A DNA stretch of 64,000 nt from Streptomyces sp. A2-16 (lineage in GTDB: Bacteria; Actinomycetota; Actinomycetes; Streptomycetales; Streptomycetaceae): the NCBI RefSeq assembly GCF_018128905.1, contig NZ_CP063808.1, positions 7,006,001 to 7,070,000 of the forward strand. The letters run 5' to 3'. The notes under the pieces are model-generated. The model was not told the DNA's origin. It was given only the letters and a program-made list of their open reading frames with translations, and did no database searches. Every line of letters starts with the position of its first letter. The first letter of the stretch is position 1. The translations under genes and the position numbers were made by a program. Positions 57,431-64,000 of the stretch are shown in pieces.

Positions 57431-58686
57431 GCCTTCTCCTCCTTGAGCGGCTCGGGCGGTCGGTCGAACTCGTCGGTCACCACCGGCTCGGTCTCCCCCG
57501 CACCGCCGGTCCACCGCACGACCAGCTCCCCGAGCGCGGTCTCCTGGTCCAGCGCCACGGCCTTCTCCCGGTACAGCTCGAGCAGCGCGAGAAACCTGGC
57601 CACGACGGTCAGGGTGCCGTCGGCGTCCTCCACCAGCAGGCGGAAGCTGGCCTCGCCGAGCTCCCTGAGCCGGGCGACCACGATCCCGGCCTGCTCCTGG
57701 ACGCTCACCAGGGGCGCGTGGATGTGGTCGACGTACACCTGTGGCTTGGGCTTGGGCTGCATCGCCTTCACGGCGAGCTTCGCGAACCCCTCGGGCCCGA
57801 TGCTGATGACGACCTCGGGCAGCAGGTCGGCGTGGTGCGGTTCGAGTCCGACGGTACGGGGGTAGCGCCGGGCCTCCTCGTCGAGGCGCCGGTTGAAGAT
57901 GTCGGCGATCTGCTTGTAGGCGCGGTACTGGAGCAGCCGCGCGAACAGCAGGTCACGGGCTTCGAGGAGCGCCAGGTCGGCCTCGTCCTCCACCTGTGCG
58001 GCGGGCAGCAGTCGGGCCGCCTTGAGGTCCAGGAGGGTGGCGGCGACGACCAGGAACTCGGTCGTCTCGTCCAGGTCCCAGTCGGGTCCCATGGCCCGGA
58101 TGTGCGCCATGAACTCGTCGGTGACCTTGGAGAGCGCGACCTCGGTGACGTCCAGCTTGTGCTTGGAGATCAACTGGAGGAGGAGATCGAAGGGGCCCTC
58201 GAAGTTGGCGAGCCGGACCTTGAAGACCCCGTCGGAGTCACCCTCCCCCGAACCCTGCGGGGCGGCCCCGGGCTCGGGGACAGCCAGGGGCTCAGAGGCA
58301 GCCTCGGGCTCGGAGAGGTCCTCGGGTGCCGGTTCGCTGTCGGGCGCAGGGAGGGCCTCGGGCCCGGAGAATGTCTCCGGCACCGGGTCGGTCTCCAGCT
58401 GAGGGTCAGTCCCCGGCTCGATGCCGGGCTCCGGCTCCGGGACAACCACCGGCTCCGCAACAACCTCGGGCTCCGGAACGACCCCGGGCCCGAAGACGGC
58501 CTCAGGCTCAAGCTCGGCAAGGGGCTCCGGGAGAGCCTCAGGCTCCGCGCCCCCGGTCTCCGGTTCGTCCGGGACCGGCATCGCCTCCGTGTCCGGCTCG
58601 ACCCGCGGAGCGCCCGGTCCCCGGCCCAGCACACGCCGACGACCGGCGGATGCACCGGGGCCGGGGGGAACGTCGTTCGAGGTCAT
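57427..58686 (-). CDS. scpA: Segregation and condensation protein ScpA with a long acidic N-terminal extension
   Basis: 419 residues, against about 250 in most bacteria. The first 150 residues are a Pro/Glu/Val repeat region (PEPEVVAEPVVVPEPEPGIE; PEDLSEPEAASEPLAVPEPG). The kleisin core follows from about 155: VRLANFEGPFDLLLQLISKH, LDVTEVALSKVTDEFMAHIR, EFLVVAATLLDLKAARLLPA and the C-terminal winged helix that contacts the SMC head. ScpA bridges the SMC heads with ScpB. The extension is probably unstructured and species-variable. It lies in one operon with scpB and rluB downstream and parA upstream. Confidence 0.93.
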   Translation of the reverse strand: MTSNDVPPGPGASAGRRRVLGRGPGAPRVEPDTEAMPVPDEPETGGAEPEALPEPLAELEPEAVFGPGVVPEPEVVAEPVVVPEPEPGIEPGTDPQLETDPVPETFSGPEALPAPDSEPAPEDLSEPEAASEPLAVPEPGAAPQGSGEGDSDGVFKVRLANFEGPFDLLLQLISKHKLDVTEVALSKVTDEFMAHIRAMGPDWDLDETTEFLVVAATLLDLKAARLLPAAQVEDEADLALLEARDLLFARLLQYRAYKQIADIFNRRLDEEARRYPRTVGLEPHHADLLPEVVISIGPEGFAKLAVKAMQPKPKPQVYVDHIHAPLVSVQEQAGIVVARLRELGEASFRLLVEDADGTLTVVARFLALLELYREKAVALDQETALGELVVRWTGGAGETEPVVTDEFDRPPEPLKEEKA

Positions 58687-58704
58687 GGCCCCCGCAGGCT
58701 ACCG

Positions 58705-59268
58705 CTACCGCCCGCGCAGCCGTCGTACGAGAATGCTCGCGTCCCCGCGGGACTCCAGATCCGCCAGCACCACGGCGACCGCCTCGCGCACGATCCGTCC
58801 GCGGTCCACCGCCAGCCCGTGCTCGCCCCGGAGCACCAGACGGGCGTGCTCCAGATCCATGAGCTCTTCGGCCGACACGTACACGGTGATCTTCTCGTCG
58901 TGCCGCTCGCGCCCGCTGGGCCGCCGCGCGGGCGACCGGCCGCGCTTGCCGCGCGGCTGACCGCCGGAGGCCTGGGCAGAACCTTCCTGCGCCTCCTGAC
59001 GTCGCCCGGAGCGCTCCGCGGTGGCGGCCCGGCTGCGGGACTCGCCCTCCTCGGAGCCGTCGGCGTCGGCGGCCACATGCTCGGCCCCGTCGCCGTCCCC
59101 GCCCTGTGCGGGCACGGAGTGCGGCGCGTCCTCGGCCGCCACCGCGTCGGACTCCCCCGCGGGAGCCGGTACCCGGGCCTCGCCGTTGGCCCCCCGCCGG
59201 GGAGTGGACGCCTGGAGCGCCATCCCCCCTGTCGTACGGAACAGTTCGTCGGCCCCCGGCAGACTCAC
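58705..59268 (-). CDS. Hypothetical protein with C-terminal ribbon-helix-helix-like domain, next to parA
   Basis: 187 residues from the GTG that overlaps the parA stop as GTGA, the junction type used throughout this region; a GTG four codons earlier is an alternative. Residues about 1-115 are low-complexity (Ala, Gly, Glu, Arg). The last 65 residues (KITVYVSAEELMDLEHARLV; DRGRIVREAVAVVLADLESR) have the strand-helix-helix pattern of a ribbon-helix-helix DNA-binding domain. As the gene directly after parA it may be a ParB-like or centromere-binding partner, or a regulator of the operon. This function is inferred from position. Confidence 0.75.
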   Translation of the reverse strand: MSLPGADELFRTTGGMALQASTPRRGANGEARVPAPAGESDAVAAEDAPHSVPAQGGDGDGAEHVAADADGSEEGESRSRAATAERSGRRQEAQEGSAQASGGQPRGKRGRSPARRPSGRERHDEKITVYVSAEELMDLEHARLVLRGEHGLAVDRGRIVREAVAVVLADLESRGDASILVRRLRGR

Positions 59269-60437
59269 TCGGCGTGACACCGGGCGAGCACCTCCCTGGC
59301 GAGCTGGCGATAGGCGGCGGCACCGACGGAGTTGGAGGCGTACGTGGTGATCGGCTCACCGGCGACCGTGGTCTCCGGGAAGCGGACCGTGCGCCCGATG
59401 ACCGTGTGGTAGACGTGGTCGTCGAACGCCTCGACGACACGCGCGAGCACCTCACGGCTGTGCACGGTGCGCGAGTCGTACATCGTGGCGAGGATCCCGT
59501 CGAGCTCCAGCTCCGGGTTGAGCCGCTCCTGGACCTTCTCGATGGTCTCCGTCAGCAGTGCGACACCGCGCAGCGCGAAGAACTCGCACTCCAGAGGCAC
59601 TATCACCTTGTGCGCCGCCGTCAGGGCGTTGACCGTGAGGAGGCCGAGCGAGGGCTGACAGTCGATCACGATGTAGTCGTAGTCGGCCATGAGCGGCTTC
59701 AGGGCACGCTGCAATGTCGACTCTCGCGCGACCTCGGAGACCAGCTGGACCTCCGCCGCCGACAAGTCGATATTGCTCGGCAGCAGGTCCATGTTGGGGA
59801 CCGCGGTCTTCAGCAGGACCTCGTCGGCCGCCATGCCCCGCTCCATGAGCAGGTTGTAGACGGTGAGGTCGAGCTCCATCGGGTTGACACCGAGTCCCAC
59901 CGACAGCGCGCCCTGCGGGTCGAAGTCCACGAGCAGCACGCGTCGGCCGTACTCCGCGAGCGCGGCACCCAGGTTGATGGTCGACGTGGTCTTGCCGACG
60001 CCGCCCTTCTGGTTGCACATCGCGATGATCTTCGCGGGGCCGTGGTCGGTCAGCGGGCCCGGGATCGGGAAGTACGGCAGCGGGCGTCCGGTCGGGCCCA
60101 CGCGCTCACGGCGCTGGCGGGCCGCGTCGGGCGCGAGCGTGGCCGCGTACTCCGGATCCGGCTCGTACTCGGCGTCGGGGTCGTAGAAGTGCCCCTCGGG
60201 CAGTTCGTCGTAGTCGGCGAAGTGGTTGTGGGGCGCGCCACTTCCGTCGCCGGCCATGGCGTTCACGTGATGGCCATCCATGCTCTGGTGTGCTGTCCGC
60301 AGGGTCTGCGGACGACTCTGGTGGGCTGCGAAGGTGCGCACCGCGACGGAGCCGACAGCCTCGAACCCCGCGTGGCCCTGGGCCTCGGCAGGCATTCCTG
60401 GTTGACCACCCCCGGGAGAAAATGTCGACTCATTCAC
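59265..60437 (-). CDS. ParA-family ATPase (chromosome-partitioning-like)
   Basis: 390 residues from a GTG eleven bases after AAGGAGG. An ATG 14 codons on lacks a good site. After a variable 130-residue N-terminal part with an acidic His/Tyr stretch (PHNHFADYDELPEGHFYDPD), the ATPase begins: deviant Walker A NQKGGVGKTTSTINLGAALA with both Lys, LLVDFDPQGALSVGLG, and YDYIVIDCQPSLGLLTVNAL. Orphan ParA; the canonical parAB genes lie near the origin in Streptomyces. Its fixed place before scpA and scpB implies a part in chromosome organisation. A TTGCTG-18-TAGAGT promoter lies upstream. Confidence 0.93.
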   Translation of the reverse strand: MNESTFSPGGGQPGMPAEAQGHAGFEAVGSVAVRTFAAHQSRPQTLRTAHQSMDGHHVNAMAGDGSGAPHNHFADYDELPEGHFYDPDAEYEPDPEYAATLAPDAARQRRERVGPTGRPLPYFPIPGPLTDHGPAKIIAMCNQKGGVGKTTSTINLGAALAEYGRRVLLVDFDPQGALSVGLGVNPMELDLTVYNLLMERGMAADEVLLKTAVPNMDLLPSNIDLSAAEVQLVSEVARESTLQRALKPLMADYDYIVIDCQPSLGLLTVNALTAAHKVIVPLECEFFALRGVALLTETIEKVQERLNPELELDGILATMYDSRTVHSREVLARVVEAFDDHVYHTVIGRTVRFPETTVAGEPITTYASNSVGAAAYRQLAREVLARCHAE

Positions 60438-60808
60438 AAGTCGTCTTACCTCCTTGGTGACCAGGAAACTTCTAGACAAGGTCAGCGTGGCACCATGCCG
60501 ACGGTTGGCGACTCTATGGCGTGTCGGGTGTTCACAGCAACACAATCCACCGGACCCGGCAGGATGTGTCGGCAATGAAACATCCCGCTGTCAAGGGCGT
60601 ACGGCAGTCGCACGGCAGGTTTCGCCGGTGTACGAATCGGTTCAAGGGTTACGTTCGACGCGAGTTGACCGAGAGTCGCAAAGTGACCATACACACATCC
60701 GGCCGGACCTTGTGGGGCAAGGTCCGGCCGCATGTGCCTCGTTGACGCGCCTTGTTGACGTATCGCCTTTACGAAAAGGTGACTTAGCTCTCTGCCGAGG
60801 TCAGGGGC
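60438..60808. other. Regulatory region between parA and ald
   Basis: 371 bases. On the minus strand TTGCTG, 18 bases, TAGAGT (within 60510-60545) is a good promoter candidate for the parA operon; TTGACA near 60595 is a second -35-like element without a matching -10. The end toward ald holds the hairpin at 60701-60729. No coding-like frame was found. Confidence 0.55.
60701..60729. terminator. Hairpin downstream of ald
   Basis: GGCCGGACCTTG (60701-60712) and CAAGGTCCGGCC (60718-60729) form a perfect 12-base stem around TGGGG, 80 bases past the ald stop. Probable terminator of ald; no T-run. Confidence 0.75.
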
Positions 60809-61924
60809 TCAGCCGAGCAGGGTCTCGAGCTCCACGTGCTCCAGACCGTGGGCCTCCGCGACCTCCCGGTAAACGACCTTGCCGTCATGGGTGTTGAGAC
60901 CCTTGGCCAGCGCGGGATCGCGGCGCAGCGCCTCCACCCAGCCCCGGTCGGCGAGTTCGACGATGTAGGGCAGCGTGGCGTTGGTGAGCGCGTAGGTCGA
61001 GGTGTTGGGCACCGCGCCGGGCATGTTGGCGACGCAGTAGAAGACCGAATTGTGCACCTGGAAGGTCGGCTCGGCGTGCGTGGTCGGGTGGGAGTCCTCG
61101 AAGCAGCCGCCCTGGTCGATCGCGATGTCGACAAGGACACTTCCGGGCTTCATCCGCGCCACGAGCTCGTTGGTGACCAGCTTCGGGGCCTTGGCGCCCG
61201 GGATGAGGACCGCGCCGATGACGAGGTCGGCGTCCAGGACCGCCTTCTCCAGCTCGAGGGAGTTGGACATGATCGCGCGGACCTTGGTGCCGAAGACCTT
61301 GTCGGCCTCGCGGAGCTTGTTGATGTCGCGGTCGAGCAGCGTGACGTGGAAGCCCATGCCGACGGCGATCTGGGTGGCGTTCCAGCCGGAGACCCCGCCG
61401 CCGATGACGACGGCCCGCGCGGGCTGCGTGCCGGGCACACCGCCGGGCAGGACACCGCGGCCGCCGACCGAGCGCATCAGGTGGTAGGCGCCGACCTGCG
61501 GGGCGAGCCGGCCCGCGACCTCGGACATCGGGGCGAGCAGCGGAAGCGCGCGGGAGGGCAGCTCGACGGTCTCGTAGGCGATCGCGGTGGTGCCGGACTC
61601 GATGAGCGCGTCGGTGCACTCCTTGGACGCGGCCAGGTGCAGGTAGGTGAAGAGCGTCTGGTCCTTGCGCAGGCGGTGGTACTCCTCGGCGACCGGCTCC
61701 TTGACCTTCAGCAGCAGGTCGGCACTGGCCCACACCTCGTCGGCGGTGTCCAGGATCCGGGCGCCCTCGGCGACGTACTCCTCGTCCGGGATCGAGGAGC
61801 CGAGGCCGGCGCCCCGCTCGATGACGACCTGGTGGCCGTGGCGCACGAGCTCGTGCACACCGGCGGGGGTGATGGCCACCCGGAACTCGTTGTTCTTGAC
61901 CTCGCGGGGGATGCCGACCTTCAC
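60809..61924 (-). CDS. ald: Alanine dehydrogenase
   Basis: 371 residues from the GTG at 61924, the standard length; AAGGA lies about 11 bases upstream. N-terminal VGIPREVKNNEFRVAITPAG (substrate Arg), KVKEPVAEEYHRLRKDQTLF (catalytic Lys), YLHLAASKE (catalytic His96-type), NAD-binding VVIGGGVSGWNATQIAVGMG, LLDRDINKLREAD, and DIAIDQGGCFEDSHPTTH. Catalyses reversible NAD-dependent deamination of L-alanine to pyruvate and ammonia, linking nitrogen and carbon metabolism. It stands alone. A TAGACA-16-TAGACT promoter can be drawn about 90 bases upstream. Confidence 0.96.
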   Translation of the reverse strand: MKVGIPREVKNNEFRVAITPAGVHELVRHGHQVVIERGAGLGSSIPDEEYVAEGARILDTADEVWASADLLLKVKEPVAEEYHRLRKDQTLFTYLHLAASKECTDALIESGTTAIAYETVELPSRALPLLAPMSEVAGRLAPQVGAYHLMRSVGGRGVLPGGVPGTQPARAVVIGGGVSGWNATQIAVGMGFHVTLLDRDINKLREADKVFGTKVRAIMSNSLELEKAVLDADLVIGAVLIPGAKAPKLVTNELVARMKPGSVLVDIAIDQGGCFEDSHPTTHAEPTFQVHNSVFYCVANMPGAVPNTSTYALTNATLPYIVELADRGWVEALRRDPALAKGLNTHDGKVVYREVAEAHGLEHVELETLLG

Positions 61925-62068
61925 GTGGATCACGGTCCTTGGCTCAGAGGATGTGGGGCAATACAACACATACCCAGGCATGCAAGGGCACACCAGGAGA
62001 CACCGCAGGAGAAGGTGCGGCAGAGCCAGTCTAATGAAGGCGTTCCCCGTGTCTAGCCTTTCATTGCA

Positions 62069-64000
62069 TCAATCTTCTGCAGATGTACTACGGATTTCGC
62101 AGGCGTCAGCGTCCTGTTTCGGGTCCTCGGCCTGCTGGGGCCCGGGTTCCTCCTGGGATTGCTCCTCGCCCAGCAGCCGTTCCGCGGCGCCGCGGTGCAG
62201 CTGAGCGGCCGCGGGATCGCCCAGGTGGTCCAGCGTGTCCGCGAGCCGCAGCTGGAGCGCGGCCTGGAGCCGGCCGTCCTCGGCGCGACGGGCCAGCTCC
62301 ACGGCCTCCTGGCAGGTGCGCAGCGACTCCTCGGGGTGTCCGGCGTACTCCTGGACCCGGGCGAGTTCGCTCAACGCCCGTGCGTGGGCCCCGACATCGC
62401 CGTTCTTGCGGTACCCGGCGAGGGCGGCCCGCCAGTTCCTGACCGCCTCGCCGTAGCGGCCCGCGTAGGTGTGCGCGGCGGCGATACGGCCGTACAGCCG
62501 GGCGGCCTCCGCGCGCTCGTCCCGGGCCAGGCGCTGGGCGAGGGCCCGGCCGAACCAGTCGGCGGCCCGGTCGTAGTCCCCGAGCTCCAGATGCGCGCCG
62601 CCTACGGATTCCATCGCGCGGCCGGTCGCGTACGGGTCGTTCGCCTCCCGTCCGGCGTCCAGGGCCGCCCGGTAGCGCGCCAGCGCCTCCCGGGTGCGGC
62701 CGGTCCGGGCGTCCAGGTCGCCGAGGTTCAGCAGGGCGGCGGCCTTCTCCCGGGGCAGCGCGCGCCGCTCGGCCACGTCGAGGACGAGGCCGTGGATGCC
62801 GTAGAGGTCGGGGGCGGCGGCCTGCATGCCGAAGTGGGCCACCATCGTGCGCACGAGCTGCGACATCAGACGCCGGGCGAGGGTGTCCAGCTCCCCGTCG
62901 GCGACCGCGAGGCGGGCCGCGGCGAGCAGCGCGGGCCTGCGCAGGCGCAGCCAGTCCTCGGCGGCCCGGGGGCTCGGGAAGCGCACGGAGCGCGGCATGC
63001 CCTGGAGCTTCTCGCGGGCGTCGGGGCTGTCGGTCTCGGTGATCGCGCGGGAGGACTGGAGCAGCCGTACGGTCCGCTCCAGCATGCGGGCACGGGCCAG
63101 GCGCAGCTCGGCCGGGCGGTCCTGGCTGTCCGCGAGGGCCTTGAGCAGGGGGTGCAGACAGCCGGGGAGCTCGTACTGCGGCAGCGGGGAGTCCACGGCG
63201 TGCAGCAGCCCGAGGCCGACGAAGTCGTCCAGGGTGGCGCGGGCGCCGTCCACCGAGCAGCCGGCGAGCGCGGACGCGGTGTGCGGGTCGACGAGGCCGG
63301 CCGGAGCCAGGGAGAGCAGTCGCAGGGTGCGGGCGGCAGCGGCGGGCAGGGAGGCGTAGACCAGTCCGAAGACCCGGCTGAGCGGGCTTCCCTCGTCACT
63401 CTCCGCATGCAGTTGTTTGGCCAGATCGGCGACCGCCGCCTTGGGGCGGGCGGCGAGCCAGCCCCCGGCCAGCATCAGCGCGGCGGGCTGGCCCTGGCAC
63501 TCCTCGACGAGCCCTTCGGCGGCCCGGGGATCGACGGTGATGCGGACCGACCCGGTGTGCCGGGACAGCAGTTCCAGCGCGGACTTGGTGTCGAGCCCGC
63601 CGAGGGTGCACGGGCGGACGTCCGCGATCCCGGTCAGCGGCCCTCCCGACACGGCCACGACCAGGCATTCCGGGGTATCCGGAAGCAGGGCGTCCACCTG
63701 GTCCGCGGCCACCGCGTCGTCGAGCAGCACCAGGGCGCGCCGGTCGGCGAGGGCCTCGCGCAGCACCGCCGTGAGATCGTCCTCGGCGGCTCCGGCGGGC
63801 GCCGGCACATCGAGTGCGCCGAGCAGTTCGCGGGCGGCGTCCGCGACCGGTACGGGGGTGCCGTCGGGCTCGCTCAGCCGGGCGCGCAGCACCCCGTCGT
63901 CGTAACGGTCAGCGACCGTGCGGACGAGTTCCTCGGCGAGTGCGGTACGGCCGGATCCGGGGCGCCCCGCGATGAGCAGCACGCGCGCGCGGGGCGCCTT
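62069..64000 (-). CDS. NB-ARC-like ATPase with TPR domain (5' end beyond the window)
   Basis: At least 643 residues in the window; the frame is open to the right edge, so the start is outside. An NTPase part near the edge has a P-loop LLIAGRPGSGRTALAEELVR in which Arg stands for the Walker A Lys, and RRALVLLDDAVAADQVDALL as Walker B. A winged-helix or arm domain follows (LLSLAPAGLVDPHTASALAG), then six or so TPR repeats (RYRAALDAGREANDPYATGR; YDRAADWFGRALAQRLARDE; EAVRNWRAALAGYRKNGDVG). This is the AfsR/STAND layout of actinobacterial signal proteins, without the N-terminal DNA-binding part visible here. Function unknown. Co-oriented with ald. Confidence 0.82.
   Translation of the reverse strand, partial: KAPRARVLLIAGRPGSGRTALAEELVRTVADRYDDGVLRARLSEPDGTPVPVADAARELLGALDVPAPAGAAEDDLTAVLREALADRRALVLLDDAVAADQVDALLPDTPECLVVAVSGGPLTGIADVRPCTLGGLDTKSALELLSRHTGSVRITVDPRAAEGLVEECQGQPAALMLAGGWLAARPKAAVADLAKQLHAESDEGSPLSRVFGLVYASLPAAAARTLRLLSLAPAGLVDPHTASALAGCSVDGARATLDDFVGLGLLHAVDSPLPQYELPGCLHPLLKALADSQDRPAELRLARARMLERTVRLLQSSRAITETDSPDAREKLQGMPRSVRFPSPRAAEDWLRLRRPALLAAARLAVADGELDTLARRLMSQLVRTMVAHFGMQAAAPDLYGIHGLVLDVAERRALPREKAAALLNLGDLDARTGRTREALARYRAALDAGREANDPYATGRAMESVGGAHLELGDYDRAADWFGRALAQRLARDERAEAARLYGRIAAAHTYAGRYGEAVRNWRAALAGYRKNGDVGAHARALSELARVQEYAGHPEESLRTCQEAVELARRAEDGRLQAALQLRLADTLDHLGDPAAAQLHRGAAERLLGEEQSQEEPGPQQAEDPKQDADACEIRSTSAED

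Overview
The window reads as a chromosomal segment of a Streptomyces species. The evidence is very high G+C with third-position G/C bias, many GTG starts, ATGA/GTGA overlapping gene junctions, streptogrisin-type proteases, an Rpf/LysM protein and a SepF-like protein. The gene order dnaE2 ... sepF-like ... der, cmk, tyrA, aroH ... scpB, scpA, parA, ald matches what I remember of the S. coelicolor core around SCO1738-SCO1774. The order parA-scpA-scpB-rluB, with cmk and der nearby, is also the one known from mycobacteria. These synteny statements are from memory, not a search.

Layout. 1-1.2 kb: start of a secreted protein, then a MarR regulator divergent from a cupin gene with two copies of a palindromic operator between them. 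1.2-5.7 kb: an SOS-type DNA damage operon (LexA-like box, dnaE2, a Y-family protein lacking catalytic acids). 5.7-14.2 kb: a compact, co-oriented siphophage-tail-like cluster (tail completion, major tail protein, tail chaperone with a -1 frameshift, tape measure, distal tail protein, two paralogous fibre-like proteins, a Gp37-like protein), with no capsid, terminase, portal, integrase or lysis gene. 14.4-18.5 kb: two streptogrisin-like secreted proteases flanking a band-7 protein and a hydrolase. 19-26 kb: an organosulfur/cystine-type uptake and oxidation locus (amino-acid ABC transporter, two flavin monooxygenases, FAD protein, divergent binding protein) with a cysteine-ending leader peptide and attenuator-like hairpin. 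26-33 kb: SepF-like protein, acyl-CoA dehydrogenase, MFS exporter, a membrane glycosyltransferase with a 200-residue disordered insert, PAP2 phosphatase, I78 inhibitor. 33.6-38.2 kb: a solitary ctaD overlapping antisense with a WYL regulator that faces an epoxide hydrolase across a palindromic operator. 38.3-44 kb: branched-chain amino-acid-type ABC system with a LivH-LivM-LivG triple fusion and a LivF with an altered Walker A. 44-52.9 kb: Rpf, hypothetical genes, der-plsC-cmk and tyrA-aroH, and a Rieske lipoprotein pair. 52.9-55.5 kb: ADP-ribosylglycohydrolase with a Nudix/NrtR-type regulator and its operator. 55.6-64 kb: rluB, scpB, scpA, an RHH-like protein, parA, ald, and a TPR/NB-ARC-like gene running off the right end.

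The most unusual items are the capsid-less phage tail cluster with its intact programmed frameshift, the sulfur locus with a leader-peptide attenuator, the DnaE2/inactive Y-family pair under an SOS box, and the solitary ctaD overlapping a regulator. No tRNA, rRNA, CRISPR array, transposase or integrase was recognised.
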